Assembly: GCF_003710815.1 (NCBI RefSeq)
Contig: NZ_RHHP01000009.1
Location: 1-63,834 of the forward strand
Length of the DNA stretch: 63,834 nt
DNA from: Brevibacillus centrosporus
GTDB taxonomy: Bacteria; Bacillota; Bacilli; Brevibacillales; Brevibacillaceae
Reading direction: 5' to 3'
A program made the position numbers and the translations under genes. The notes below the pieces were generated by a model. That model worked only from the letters and a program-made list of their open reading frames with translations. It ran no database searches and was not told the origin of the DNA. Positions 1-8,814 of this stretch are shown here, in pieces. Position 1 is the first letter of the stretch. Each line of letters opens with the position of its first letter.

Positions 1-42
1 AGCTAGCTGACTACGCTCTGTTATGCTAAGATGGGAATAACT

Positions 43-103
43 CATGATTGATTCTCCTGTGTAAATGTGGTGTGGTAACTTCATTTTACACGAATCAATC
101 ATG
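43..103. repeat. inverted repeat at left edge
   Basis: The arm CATGATTGATTC, a 4-nt interruption and GTGTAAA (43-65) face TTTACAC GAATCAATCATG (85-103). The 19-nt right arm is complementary to the left arm except for the 4-nt bulge. It could be the end of a small mobile element or a terminator for the truncated permease; there is no clear U-tract on either side. The remaining bases of 1-142 show nothing I recognise. Confidence 0.5.
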
Positions 104-142
104 GGCCATTTTTTTGCCTAAGCGTAGGTGTCGCACTTCATA

Positions 143-850
143 TTACAATCCGTCCTGTAAAAAAGAAATGGGATAGCCTTCTTTGCCTGACATACCAGCT
201 ACGATTAAATTTGCACTTGCTCCAATCAGAGATCCATTTCCACCAAGACAAGCGCCTAATGCCAGGCTCCACCACAACGGTTCCAGATTATTTACGCCCA
301 TGTTACCCATTTCCTGAATCATAGGGATCATTGTTGCTACAAACGGAATATTGTCCAAGAAAGCAGAGGCGATGGCACTCAGCCACAAAATCAGCATGGA
401 ACTTGCGAACAGGTCGCCTCCAGTTAACTCGATGGCTTGTTCAGCTAATTTGGCGATTACTCCTGTTTCAATTAGGCCAGAAACTAGGACGAATAAGCCA
501 ACGAAGAAAAATATAGTCGTCCACTCGACCTTGGCTAATGCCTCTTCCATTAATTTCTCTCCGGTCAAGAGGAGTAACAAGAAGGCTCCAGCTAATGCAA
601 CTGTCGCAGACTCCAAATGCAACAGCTGGTGAAGAAAGAAACCAATAATAGTCAGACCTAATACTGCTATGCACTTGAAGAGAAGGTTAGGAGCTGTTAT
701 TAACTCCTTTTCATCCAGTTTCATCAGATCACACATCAACTCAGGGGTTGTCTGAATTTGCTTGCGGAACAACCAGATAAAAAAAGGGATGTATACGAGG
801 TTGACGATGTAAACATGAACGATTAAAATTATGTTTAGGAGATTAAACGA
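143..850 (-). pseudogene. truncated ArsB/NhaD-type ion permease
   Basis: This is the C-terminal half of an ArsB/CitM/NhaD-family 12-TM anion or Na+/H+ permease. An open stretch from a TTG at 772 gives 209 residues, and the frame continues upstream without a stop through a hydrophobic segment ending IPFFIWLFRKQI, which resembles the mid-protein helix and RKQ linker of this family. The second-half hallmarks are visible: WTTIFFFVGLFVLVSG, LDNIPFVATMIPM and GGNGSLIGASANLI. Family members are about 430 residues, so the N-terminal half is missing. The C-terminus also stops early, after GYPISFLQDGL, where one more helix is expected. No convincing start or ribosome site is present. I call it a remnant; a diverged half-size protein is less likely. 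Confidence 0.65.
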
Positions 851-872
851 ATGAACGATAGGGGCGGATCGT

Positions 873-1196
873 ATGAGCCAGCAAACCGAGCATATTCTAC
901 AACAATTTAAAGATTGTATCCCTCTATTGGAAGTGCTGACCGATGAAAACCGTCAAGCTATTATAATGCTGTTGGCGCAGAACAAATCGGGCCTTAATGT
1001 GAATACCATTTCAGGCCATATCAATTTGTCCAGACCCGCTGTCTCCCATCATTTAAAGGTGCTGAAACAGTCTGGTTTTATTAAATCCGAAAAAAAGGGC
1101 GTAGAAAATTATTACGTATTGACTGTCCGCAAGCCGCTTGAACAACTCAAATCATTAATTCTTGCAGTTGAAGCCGAGTGCGATGGGCATCAGTAA
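873..1196 (+). CDS. ArsR-family transcriptional regulator
   Basis: A 107-residue winged-helix repressor of the ArsR/SmtB family. The recognition region is LNVNTISGHINLSRPAVSHHLKVLKQSGFIKSEKKGVENYYVL (roughly residues 47-90), the usual helix-turn-helix plus beta-hairpin wing. No ELCVC-type metal site is visible, so the effector may not be a metal. The start ATG follows AGGGGCGG. It lies between a truncated permease and a deleted oxidoreductase. The sequence TTAAACGAAT occurs just upstream of its own start (844-853) and again upstream of the oxidoreductase (1249-1258), which suggests that it represses both genes. Confidence 0.85.
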   Translation: MSQQTEHILQQFKDCIPLLEVLTDENRQAIIMLLAQNKSGLNVNTISGHINLSRPAVSHHLKVLKQSGFIKSEKKGVENYYVLTVRKPLEQLKSLILAVEAECDGHQ

Positions 1197-1240
1197 TTAA
1201 AAAGGACTACAGGAGAAAGGGCTTATTTTGCACAATCGGT

Positions 1241-1263
1241 TCGTTTGTTTAAACGAATAATCG
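1241..1263. promoter_or_regulatory. candidate ArsR operator
   Basis: TTCGTTT-gttt-AAACGAA is an inverted repeat with 7-bp arms, followed by AATCG. The right half TTAAACGAAT(A/G)A recurs at 844-856 before the ArsR-family gene. The arrangement fits the imperfect palindromes bound by ArsR/SmtB repressors. The link to the neighbouring regulator is inferred from position. Confidence 0.5.
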
Positions 1264-1282
1264 TAAATGAAGTGATAATTTT

Positions 1283-2186
1283 ATGAAAGCGATGATCATT
1301 GAGAAGTACGGGAAACAGGTTCCATTCGCAATTGCTGAACAATCAATGCCTGCTATCGGAGAACATGATGTGCTAGTGGAAATTCATGCGGCCAGCTTAA
1401 ATCCTATCGACTTTAAAATTAAAGAAGGGAAAATGAAATTCCTTTTGAATTACAAGTTTCCTCTAATCTTAGGAAATGATTTCTCCGGAGTGGTAGTCAA
1501 GGTTGGTAGCCGGGTGAATACATGGAAGCCCGGCGATGAGGTTTACGGGAGACCCCGCAAAAACCGAATCGGAACATTAGGGGAATTTATTGCTGTACAT
1601 GAGGATGATATTTGGCTGAAGCCGCAAAACCTAACCTTTGAAGAAGCGGCATCGATCCCGCTGATTGGACTTACAACCTACCAAGCTTTTGTGGATATTT
1701 TAAAGCTCCAAAATGGGCAAAAGATATTGATTCACGCAGGTTCGGGAGGCGTAGGAACCTTCGCCATCCAATTGGCCAAGCAGATGGGCGCTTTTGTCGC
1801 CACAACAGCAAGCGATAAAGGCTACGAATTGGTTAAATCGTTGGGGGCAGATCTAATTATTAATTATAAACAAGAGAATTTTGAAGAAAAGCTTACCGGA
1901 TATGACGCTGTTTTCGATACTTTAGGCGGGGAAGCCCTGGAAAAATCATTCCGGGTACTGAAACCAGGCGGACAAATCGTATCCATCTCCGGCTTGCCAA
2001 ACGCGATATCATTTCCTCTTTATGAAACCGAGCGGATCGCAATTGAAGGTGATAAAGGAATTTATGGAAGTAGGTCTCATTAAGCCTGTTATCGATAAGG
2101 TGTTTCCTTTGAAAGAGGTCGGGGATGCATTTCAGTATCTGGAAAGCGGAAGGGCAAAAGGAAAGGTAGTCATTCGAATAAAGTAA
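1283..2186 (+). pseudogene. MDR-family NADP-dependent oxidoreductase, internally deleted
   Basis: The first frame (1283-2083) encodes the N-terminal and Rossmann domains of a zinc-independent quinone oxidoreductase-type MDR enzyme: EIHAASLNPIDFKIKEG, GNDFSGVV, and the nucleotide-binding GSGGVGTFAIQLAKQMGA. After SISGLPNAISFPLYETERIA the frame runs to a stop. The usual C-terminus, EVGLIKPVIDKVFPLKEVGDAF followed by YLESGRAKGKVVIRIK, continues in the +1 frame to a stop at 2186. Family members are about 310-340 residues. Roughly 30-35 residues between the two parts are missing, so the lesion is an internal deletion that also shifted the frame. The gene is likely non-functional. Upstream is a candidate ArsR-type operator. 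Confidence 0.75.
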
Positions 2187-2247
2187 TTCTAGGGAAAAGT
2201 TCAACCAATCCATAGATCAGGGAACGAAACAGCGAGCGTTCTTTCAA

Positions 2248-2301
2248 TGGAACAGCGACAGTCTAGGGCAATATTTCTTGTCCTCGGCTGTCGCTGTTCC
2301 A
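2248..2301. terminator. long hairpin downstream of the MDR pseudogene
   Basis: TGGAACAGCGACAG (2248-2261) is perfectly complementary to CTGTCGCTGTTCCA (2288-2301). The loop adds a second stem (AGGGCAA / TTGTCCT). No U-tract follows, so it may be a bidirectional terminator or a structured repeat rather than a canonical intrinsic terminator. I see no gene in 2187-2393. Confidence 0.5.
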
Positions 2302-2393
2302 ATTTCTAGGCTCAGTTGAAAGGTATTAGATGGATTCCCTGGTTTTTATTTAACGCTGCAGGTGACTTAGGATTAAAGGAGTCGAGGGTTTAC

Positions 2394-3581
2394 CTAAGAT
2401 TGTTTCTTAATGCTAATGGAGAAGATCATTGGCGATAACACAGAAGTAATGATAGCGACCACAATGGCTGCATCTTGTATTCCCCTGTTAATTACCCCCA
2501 GCCTTAAACCGATCGATGTCGCAACAACGATTAGTGTCATCCTTGATGATAGGAGAAAGCCTCCAGCAAGAGCTTTTCGCATGTTTAGAATTGGTGCGAG
2601 ACACATCATTGGGAGTACTTTAACGATGTAGGCTGTGGAAAGGAGAAGGGGAACCCAACTTATTGCAACGGGAGATTTTACAAAATCCTCTATATGAAAA
2701 TGAAAGCCGACCATAACGAAGAAGATCGGTATGATAAAGCCGTATCCGATTCCCTCTAGCTTCTCCTTAAACGGGTGATGATCTTGGAGCTGCAGACTCG
2801 ATAAAAGAAAACCGGCCAAGAAACTACCTAAAATAGGCTCTGAACCTGTCAGGTCGGTGAAGATGCCATATAAGCCAAGAATAGCTAGTAGTCCTTGCAA
2901 TTGGACAGTAAAATTTTTGCGGATTTCCATTTTCCAAAACATGCTTTCCCTTAGCCTGAGAATGGTCTGATAGAAAATGACTGATAAAGGCAGGAGTAAA
3001 CCTATGGAAGCCTGACGCCAAGTCAAACCAGTATAGTAAGATCCTCCTATCGTAGAGAGCACGATCATCGTTATAAGATCAGCGAGAATGGCCGATGTTA
3101 GCAGCAACTGACCGTACTGGGTATGGATGATTCCCGTTTCCTTGAGAACGGGCATTACAATTCCAAGAGAGGTTGTCAAAAGAATGAGCATCATCATCCA
3201 GGACTGTGTAGAAGGGTCAATCTGGTGTATTCGCATCCCGATCAGCAGGGCCAATATCGCACTCCCCATAAATACGAATAACCCAATGATTAAAGTATTT
3301 TGCCGTAGCTTGGTCCGCTTTTGAAAACGAAGACAGGTTAAATCGACTTCCATTCCTGACAAGAACATTAAATAGTAAAGTCCAAATTCACTTAATCCGT
3401 CCAGCCATTTTATATCCTCTTGACGAAACATTTCTTTACCGAAGTAGGAAATAACCATTCCTAAGATCAAATATGTCAAAACAGATGGAATCCGGAAAGG
3501 CTTTGTTTTACTAAGCAGTATTTGCACTGCGAATATAAAAAGAAATAACCAAAAAAGAGAGAGTAAAGGACCATTCCCCAT
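2394..3581 (-). CDS. CPA2-type monovalent cation:proton antiporter
   Basis: A 395-residue integral membrane protein of the Kef/Nha CPA2 antiporter family, expected to exchange Na+ or K+ for protons across the cytoplasmic membrane. Hydrophobic segments run nearly end to end (about 12 helices). Family features include FRIPSVLTYLILGMVISYFG, LYYLMFLSGMEVDL, the SAILADLITMIV segment with the transport aspartate, and a second-half GSFLAGFLLSSLQ. There is no C-terminal RCK/TrkA-N domain, so a separate regulatory subunit would be needed if gated like KefC. The ATG follows GGGGTGA. It is divergent from the TetR gene at 3744, with a 160-bp shared promoter region. Confidence 0.85.
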   Translation of the reverse strand: MGNGPLLSLFWLFLFIFAVQILLSKTKPFRIPSVLTYLILGMVISYFGKEMFRQEDIKWLDGLSEFGLYYLMFLSGMEVDLTCLRFQKRTKLRQNTLIIGLFVFMGSAILALLIGMRIHQIDPSTQSWMMMLILLTTSLGIVMPVLKETGIIHTQYGQLLLTSAILADLITMIVLSTIGGSYYTGLTWRQASIGLLLPLSVIFYQTILRLRESMFWKMEIRKNFTVQLQGLLAILGLYGIFTDLTGSEPILGSFLAGFLLSSLQLQDHHPFKEKLEGIGYGFIIPIFFVMVGFHFHIEDFVKSPVAISWVPLLLSTAYIVKVLPMMCLAPILNMRKALAGGFLLSSRMTLIVVATSIGLRLGVINRGIQDAAIVVAIITSVLSPMIFSISIKKQS

Positions 3582-3743
3582 AATAAGAAGTCACCCCATT
3601 CTTTATAAGGTATGCTAGTCCGATTCTCCATTATAACAATGAATCATTTTCTTCACGTATGCGTACCTGTTCCCAAAAGAAGAATATGATAGTGGGCACT
3701 AACTAACGGTATTTTTCTCGACCAGTGCCGGGAAGGTGAGGAT

Positions 3744-4340
3744 TTGGAAGACAAGCAGATTTTGGACAGTAAAAGCAGGTTGATGCTGGCTGCCATCGAC
3801 TTAATGGCCGAAAAAGGCTACAAGGGGGTATCGACCAAGGAAATCGCTGCAGCAGCGGGCGTCAGTGAAATGACGCTGTTCCGCAACTTTGGCAGCAAGT
3901 TCAATTTGCTGGAGAAAGCGATTGATCGATATCATTACTCGATTGAAATGACCCGGATCTTTAACGAGAAGGTCACATGGGATCTGCGGACGGACCTGCT
4001 TATGTTTAGCCAAATGTATCATGAAATCATGGACCGTAACCGCAAATTATTCCTCATCGTCTTAAGGGACGACGAACTGATCGAAATCCGCGAGAGGGCA
4101 CAAAAGCATCCGCGTAAATTGCTGGAGCTGCTGACGAATTATTTTACCGAAATGCAGAGCCGGAATCGAATGATCCAGACTGATGCGGAAACACAGGCGA
4201 TTACGTTTATGTGGATGAATTACGGTGCCTTTCTGACACAGCTCTTCGGGGCGTCGACGATTACAAAAGTAACCTTGCCCGAATTTATAGAGTCGAGTGT
4301 CGAGCTATTCGTGAGGGGGTTGAGTATAGATGAGCAATAA
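3744..4340 (+). CDS. TetR/AcrR-family regulator
   Basis: A 198-residue TetR-type repressor. The N-terminal helix-turn-helix is LMLAAIDLMAEKGYKGVSTKEIAAAAGVSEMTLFRNFGSK in two blocks (residues about 13-52), typical of the family; the rest is a helical ligand-binding domain. The start is TTG, preceded by GGAAGGTGAGGA; no ATG gives the full HTH. The stop overlaps the next gene by 11 bp, so the two are translationally coupled. The ligand is not predictable. Confidence 0.88.
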   Translation: MEDKQILDSKSRLMLAAIDLMAEKGYKGVSTKEIAAAAGVSEMTLFRNFGSKFNLLEKAIDRYHYSIEMTRIFNEKVTWDLRTDLLMFSQMYHEIMDRNRKLFLIVLRDDELIEIRERAQKHPRKLLELLTNYFTEMQSRNRMIQTDAETQAITFMWMNYGAFLTQLFGASTITKVTLPEFIESSVELFVRGLSIDEQ

Positions 4341-4761
4341 ATCGTCTACATCGAACAAGGTTGTCGGTTTAACGGCTTCGACCGGCTTTCAGGTAGGGGT
4401 CCGAAGAACGCTGCCAATCTCACCAGAGCAGGCATGGGCGTACCTGACCTCTGCAGAAGGGTTGAAACTGTGGATCGGGACCGTATCGCCCCTGTCCTTT
4501 CATGTGGGGGAGACCTTTCAATCCACGGAAGGCATTTCCGGCCAATTCCGGGTCGTCAAACCGTATCAGCAGCTCCGCTTACGATGGGAGAAGCGGGAGT
4601 GGGGGGAGCCGTCCACTCTGCAAATTCGGCTGCTGTCCAATCACCCGGACAAAACGACGATCAGTTTTCACCAGGAAAGACTGGACAATCCGCTTGCGCG
4701 GGAGCAGATGAAGCTGCACTGGGAAGGGGTATTGGCCGCAATTCGGGATGCGTCAACATAA
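4330..4761 (+). CDS. SRPBCC/AHSA1-domain protein
   Basis: A 143-residue START-like (SRPBCC) fold protein of the AHSA1/activator-of-Hsp90-ATPase-like family, which binds small hydrophobic ligands. The characteristic start FQVGVRRTLPISPEQAWAYL leads the domain. Mid-domain strands carry GQFRVVKPYQQLRLRW, and the C-terminal helix is REQMKLHWEGVLAAI. It is co-transcribed with the TetR gene (11-bp overlap) and closed by a strong terminator. Molecular role unknown; the pairing with TetR suggests it belongs to the same response. Confidence 0.8.
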   Translation: MSNKSSTSNKVVGLTASTGFQVGVRRTLPISPEQAWAYLTSAEGLKLWIGTVSPLSFHVGETFQSTEGISGQFRVVKPYQQLRLRWEKREWGEPSTLQIRLLSNHPDKTTISFHQERLDNPLAREQMKLHWEGVLAAIRDAST

Positions 4762-4790
4762 AAAAAGCGCCCTGGGAAAGGCGCTTTTTG
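4762..4790. terminator. bidirectional intrinsic terminator
   Basis: AAAAAGCGCC-ctgggaaa-GGCGCTTTTT, a GC-rich stem flanked by A- and U-tracts. It can serve both the SRPBCC gene (+) and the convergent RraA-like gene (-), whose stop lies 8 bp further on. Confidence 0.9.
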
Positions 4791-4796
4791 TGTTGT

Positions 4797-5426
4797 TTAC
4801 TTACCTGCCGAGGATGCAAGAAACTTATCCAAATAGGCTCGTACTGCCTCCGGATTGCCGGAAACACTTGCCTCACGCTCTTGGTCTTTGACCAGCTTAT
4901 CCAGAGCCTGCTGCAGGATCTCTTTTTCCTGTGCTTGCGGGATCACGACTACACCGTCTGCATCCCCGACGATGATGTCTCCTGGCTGGACGCTGGTTCC
5001 GCCGCAGGAGATGGGCACATTCAGTTCGCCCCAGCCGGCTTTGCCACTGGCAGCCACCGTTGTTCCTTTGCAAAAGACAGGGAAGTCCAACTGCTTGATC
5101 CCGACGATATCCCGGATGACACCGTCTACGACGATTCCCTGTATGCCCAAGGTTTTGGCGAGACCCACAATGAAATCGCCGGCGATGGCGCGGTAGGTGT
5201 CTCCTTTTGCATCGATGACGAGGACATCCCCGGGCTGTGCCTCGCGAATGGCTTTCAGAACAGCCAGATTGTCTCCGACAGGCATTTTGACGGTAAAGGC
5301 TCTCCCGGCTAGATGGTATTCCTCTTTTAAAGGCTTGATGGAGCTATCCATGTTATGAAGTCCTTGCATCGTATCAGAAATGCAGGTGGTAGGAACACTC
5401 TGGTATTTCGCGACGATATCCGACAT
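4797..5426 (-). CDS. RraA-like / HMG-CHA aldolase family protein
   Basis: A 209-residue member of the RraA family. The family includes class II 4-hydroxy-4-methyl-2-oxoglutarate/4-carboxy-4-hydroxy-2-oxoadipate aldolases and oxaloacetate decarboxylases as well as the RNase E inhibitor. Visible are SDTMQGL near the N-terminus, the central GDFIVGLAKTLGIQGIVVDGVIRD with the substrate-binding arginine and metal-binding aspartate, and VQPGDIIVGDADGVVVIP. The extended C-terminal helix fits the enzymatic branch. ATG follows AAGGAGG. It is divergent from the dehydrogenase/racemase-family pair, which suggests that all three act on related carboxylic acids, with a pyruvate- or oxaloacetate-releasing role. 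The substrate is an inference. Confidence 0.82.
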   Translation of the reverse strand: MSDIVAKYQSVPTTCISDTMQGLHNMDSSIKPLKEEYHLAGRAFTVKMPVGDNLAVLKAIREAQPGDVLVIDAKGDTYRAIAGDFIVGLAKTLGIQGIVVDGVIRDIVGIKQLDFPVFCKGTTVAASGKAGWGELNVPISCGGTSVQPGDIIVGDADGVVVIPQAQEKEILQQALDKLVKDQEREASVSGNPEAVRAYLDKFLASSAGK

Positions 5427-5477
5427 TGCTTCTCCTCCTTAGGGGCATGAGTGATCAAGGTACATGCATTATACGTT

Positions 5478-5489
5478 ACGTCATGACGT
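5478..5489. promoter_or_regulatory. 12-bp perfect palindrome in divergent promoter region
   Basis: ACGTCATGACGT is a perfect palindrome in the 238-bp gap between the RraA-like gene and the dehydrogenase gene. It is placed where a repressor or activator could control both directions. The binding protein is unknown. The rest of the gap shows no other clear motif. Confidence 0.4.
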
Positions 5490-5664
5490 GCTGAAAAATA
5501 GCTTGTGTTTATCACGAGCCATAACCAAACGAGATAATAACCAAAAGCTATGGGACCCGATTCGAAATCCGTATTTTATTTCGATACTGATCTGGATTAC
5601 ATTTTTTACAGATGACTCGTACTTGCCTCGCAAATAAACGTCTGTAGAAAGGACTTGATGGAAT

Positions 5665-6729
5665 ATGGCGACTTATCAATTGGGAGTGTTGTACGGAGAT
5701 GGGATTGGACCGGAGATCGTCCAGTCCACAGTAGAGGTACTGCGAGCGGCAGCGGAGCAGGTAGAGGGAACCTCGTTCGATTTTATCGAGCTGCCTATGG
5801 GGTGGACAGGTATTCAAGAACACGGAGAACCTATCCCTGCGATTACTAAAGACTCGCTGGTAACCTGTCACGGATGGATTATGGGGCCGCATGATTCTTC
5901 GGCGTACCCGGCAGAGCACCAAGCGAAGAGAAATCCGAGCGGGGAGCTTCGCCATCATTTTGATCTATATGCCAATGTAAGACCGAGCAAGACGATCGCT
6001 GGTGTCAAAAGCTTGGTGGGAGAAGCCGATATGGTGATCTTTCGTGAAAATACCGAGGGCTTCTATCCGGATCGAAATATGTACGCAGGCAGCGGGGAGT
6101 ACATGGTAAATCCGGAGACTGCCATCGTAACGGGAGTGTTTACGAAAAAAGCTGCCGAGAGAATCGCGCACGCCGCCTTCCGCATGGCGATGCAGCGCCG
6201 AAAGAAAGTCACGATTGTTCATAAGGCGAATGTGATCAGGCTGGGCTATGGATTGTTCCTGAATACGTGCAGAGAGGTAGGCAAGCTGTATCCCGAGGTG
6301 CAGGTAGAGGATTACCACATCGACGCAATGGCTGCGCACATGGTTCGGCGGGCGAAGGACTTTGACGTGATAGTGACGACCAATATGTTTGGGGACATTC
6401 TCTCCGACCTGGCGGGTGAGCTGGTAGGAAGCCTGGGACTGGCACCTTCGATTAACACCAACGACCATCAGGCGATGGCTCAGGCTGCACATGGCTCTGC
6501 TCCAGACATTGCAGGGAAAAACATAGCCAACCCGGTAGGAGAGCTGCTGTCTGCGGTCATGCTGGTAGATTGGCTGGCGAGCCGTCATGAGGATCACGGC
6601 CTGCATCAGCTGGCAAGGAAAGTGGAGAACGCCATCATGAAGACGATGTACGACGGTATCCGCACGCGTGATTTGGGCGGAGAGGCATCGACAACGGAAT
6701 TTACCAAAGCGATTGTGGAGCGGCTATAA
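5665..6729 (+). CDS. isocitrate/isopropylmalate dehydrogenase-family protein
   Basis: A 354-residue NAD(P)-dependent beta-decarboxylating hydroxyacid dehydrogenase. Features in order are the N-terminal GDGIGPEIV, the substrate loop [18 protein letters not shown] (residues about 92-110), FRENTEGFY, the catalytic tyrosine region, VHKANVIR with the catalytic lysine, the metal-binding [25 protein letters not shown], and the cofactor loop [15 protein letters not shown]. The [14 protein letters not shown] loop differs from LeuB (which has leucines) and resembles isocitrate/homoisocitrate/tartrate-type enzymes, so the acid it oxidises cannot be fixed. It precedes the Asp/Glu-racemase-family gene by 18 bp to that gene's start, and the two form an operon. 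Confidence 0.85.
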   Translation: MATYQLGVLYGDGIGPEIVQSTVEVLRAAAEQVEGTSFDFIELPMGWTGIQEHGEPIPAITKDSLVTCHGWIMGPHDSSAYPAEHQAKRNPSGELRHHFDLYANVRPSKTIAGVKSLVGEADMVIFRENTEGFYPDRNMYAGSGEYMVNPETAIVTGVFTKKAAERIAHAAFRMAMQRRKKVTIVHKANVIRLGYGLFLNTCREVGKLYPEVQVEDYHIDAMAAHMVRRAKDFDVIVTTNMFGDILSDLAGELVGSLGLAPSINTNDHQAMAQAAHGSAPDIAGKNIANPVGELLSAVMLVDWLASRHEDHGLHQLARKVENAIMKTMYDGIRTRDLGGEASTTEFTKAIVERL

Positions 6730-6747
6730 ATTCGGGGGATGGGTTCT

Positions 6748-7419
6748 ATGAAAACCAGGATCGGTTTGGTCCATGCGACGATGAATTCGGTTTCGCCTAT
6801 GCTAGAAGCCTTTCGCACCCATTATCCCGAAGCGGAACTGGTCAATCTGATGGATGAAGGCTTGCTGCTGGCGGTGAATGAGAAAGGAGGCATCACTCCT
6901 GAAATCCTGCAGCGTTTTGAAGACCTCGTCCAAAAGGCGGTCGATTCCGGCACGGACGGAGTGCTGCTCTCCTGCTCTGTTTTTTCTCCGTATGTTCCGG
7001 CTATTCAAAAGAAGTATGCGATCCCGATTTTGAGTGTCGATGAGGCGATGCTTGCGCGTGCAGTGCTTTTGGGGGAGCGTATTGGGGTTGTCGCGACGGT
7101 GGTAACGGCTGGTCCCACCACAAAAGGGTTGCTGGAGCAGTTTGCCCAGGCGAGTGGAAAGGCTGTCCGGGTCGATGTGGAGATTGTGACGGAAGCCTTC
7201 GAAGCGCTAAAAAAGGGCGATCCAGAGCAGCATAACCGCTTGATTCAGGAGCGGGCAAAAAGGCTTGCTGAAAACGCAGACGTCCTTGTTTTGGCGCAAA
7301 TCTCCATGGCGCGAGCGGCTGCGGGATTGAATGAGATCGGCATCCCGGTTCTGACAAGTCCGTTGACCAGCACCAGCTCTATCATGGAACAGATTCGGGC
7401 GAGAAAAGGGCTCGAATGA
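6748..7419 (+). CDS. Asp/Glu/hydantoin racemase-family protein
   Basis: A 223-residue member of the superfamily containing aspartate racemase, hydantoin racemase, maleate isomerase and arylmalonate decarboxylase. The first catalytic cysteine lies in GVLLSCSVFSPY (around residue 75). At the second position the sequence reads LVLAQISMARAA, with no cysteine, so a two-base racemase mechanism is unlikely and a one-cysteine activity such as a decarboxylase is possible. I chose ATG 6748 because GGGGG lies at a proper distance; the upstream in-frame ATG at 6739 abuts that site. Second gene of the operon with the dehydrogenase. Substrate unknown. Confidence 0.8.
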   Translation: MKTRIGLVHATMNSVSPMLEAFRTHYPEAELVNLMDEGLLLAVNEKGGITPEILQRFEDLVQKAVDSGTDGVLLSCSVFSPYVPAIQKKYAIPILSVDEAMLARAVLLGERIGVVATVVTAGPTTKGLLEQFAQASGKAVRVDVEIVTEAFEALKKGDPEQHNRLIQERAKRLAENADVLVLAQISMARAAAGLNEIGIPVLTSPLTSTSSIMEQIRARKGLE

Positions 7420-7454
7420 GCTGGACCAAGCGGTTTAGGAAGGGCATCGAAAAC

Positions 7455-7505
7455 AAAGGGAGCAGTTCTTTGGCAGACAGACCGCCGAGGAACTGCTCTT
7501 TTCTT
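7455..7505. terminator. bidirectional intrinsic terminator
   Basis: GAGCAGTTC ... GGAACTGCTC with A-rich 5' flank and TTTTCTT 3' flank, between the racemase-family gene and the convergent MFS gene. Confidence 0.85.
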
Positions 7506-7513
7506 CGTCTAGA

Positions 7514-8707
7514 TCAGGAAACCGAGGTCGCTTCTTTCCCTGTTCGTTCTTCGTTTTTTCGAAAAACGCCTCCGTATAAAAACATGGCAAGGGAAAGCGC
7601 CAGACAAATGGCTGCGAATATTCCGATCGACGCATAGCCGCCGAGCTGGACATAGAGCAGGCCAGCTAACCACGCACCGAGCGTGTTTGCCGCATTCATC
7701 GTGGAGTTGGCGAGGCTGGAAATCGTCCCGCGGATGGAGGCGTTCAGCTCAGTAAGAGCTCCCATGACAAGCGGGAAAATGATCCCGAGCGTCGCAAAAA
7801 TGATCAGGTAGAGGATGGCAACGACAGATAGACTCGTCAGCTGAGGCAATAGAACGTACAAGAGGACGAGCAAAGACATGCTTGCCGTGATCGCTCTCAT
7901 CGGTCCCATTTTACGAGTCACAAAGCCGCTTACCATACTTCCCAGCAGCGTACCGAAGCCAAGGCACATCATCACCGTCCCGATCTGCGCGATGGGAAGC
8001 TCGAAGCGGTCCGCCATCCATTTCCCTACGAAAGCGAAGGCGGTACCGCTCCCCAGATGGAGAAGCAGGTAAGCAAAGAAGCCACTTCTAGCCCTGCTGC
8101 TTGTGATCAGCGGAACATACCGGCTGAGAATGGATGCACGGCTGCTCCCCATGGGCACAGAGGGCTTCATGTCGGGAAGCAAAGAGAATGCGATGGCTGC
8201 CAAAAGCAGGGATAGGGCACCGATCGTCCAGAACGGAACGGACCAGTGAGCAGCTGCGAGCCAGCTTCCGATGGGTACGCCGAGCGCTTGGGCAGCGGCG
8301 AGTCCGCCAAAGGCAATGCCCATTGTTTTCGGGATGCTGGATGCGGGCAAGACCATGGGGATGGATGCCCAAACCTGGGGAGCCGTAAACGCGGCACTGA
8401 CACCAGCCAGGAAGCGGAACAGACACATCGTCCAGAAGTTATCGGCAAAGCCGCAAAGAATCGTGGAGAGGGAGAAGGCGAGCAGGCCGCTGAGCATCAC
8501 CGTTCTGCGGTTCCACCCGTCTGACAGCGGTCCGGCGATCAAAGCAAAGATCGCGGAGCCTAGCGTGTAGCCGCCGATCATCCATCCGGCAATTCCCGTC
8601 GATACGCCGAATTGCGCTTGCAAGGTTGGAAGCATGGGGGAAACCAGAAAAGTATCGGTGCCAATCATGAACATGATGAGAAAGAAAAGAGCGGTATATT
8701 TGCGCAT
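7514..8707 (-). CDS. MFS transporter, DHA1-type
   Basis: A 397-residue, 12-helix major facilitator protein. MFS landmarks are LSPM-like VSPMLPTLQ in helix 1, the helix 2-3 loop GPLSDGWNRRTVMLSG, and RFLAGVSAAFTAP in helix 4, as in drug/sugar exporters of the DHA1/AraJ type. ATG follows GAGGAG. It is divergent from a WYL-domain regulator, with a perfect 15-bp palindrome between them, so expression is likely controlled by that regulator. The substrate is not predictable; export of a small metabolite or drug is expected. Confidence 0.88.
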   Translation of the reverse strand: MRKYTALFFLIMFMIGTDTFLVSPMLPTLQAQFGVSTGIAGWMIGGYTLGSAIFALIAGPLSDGWNRRTVMLSGLLAFSLSTILCGFADNFWTMCLFRFLAGVSAAFTAPQVWASIPMVLPASSIPKTMGIAFGGLAAAQALGVPIGSWLAAAHWSVPFWTIGALSLLLAAIAFSLLPDMKPSVPMGSSRASILSRYVPLITSSRARSGFFAYLLLHLGSGTAFAFVGKWMADRFELPIAQIGTVMMCLGFGTLLGSMVSGFVTRKMGPMRAITASMSLLVLLYVLLPQLTSLSVVAILYLIIFATLGIIFPLVMGALTELNASIRGTISSLANSTMNAANTLGAWLAGLLYVQLGGYASIGIFAAICLALSLAMFLYGGVFRKNEERTGKEATSVS

Positions 8708-8765
8708 GGTCGATCACTCCTCTTAAGGTAAGGTTGCTTGCTGAGTTCATCGTACGTCATAATGG

Positions 8766-8780
8766 TGACAGAATCTGTCA
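8766..8780. promoter_or_regulatory. perfect palindromic operator
   Basis: TGACAGA-A-TCTGTCA, a 7-bp perfect inverted repeat with a single central base. It lies in the divergent gap between the MFS gene and the WYL regulator. It is the obvious operator candidate for that regulator. Confidence 0.6.
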
Positions 8781-8814
8781 TGGACTCAACGATTTACAAA
8801 AGGAGGTTGTCAAG

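Noticed and set aside
4434..5312. 292-codon + strand frame across SRPBCC, terminator and RraA genes
   Set aside because: It runs through a strong terminator and is antisense to a convincing RraA-like gene.
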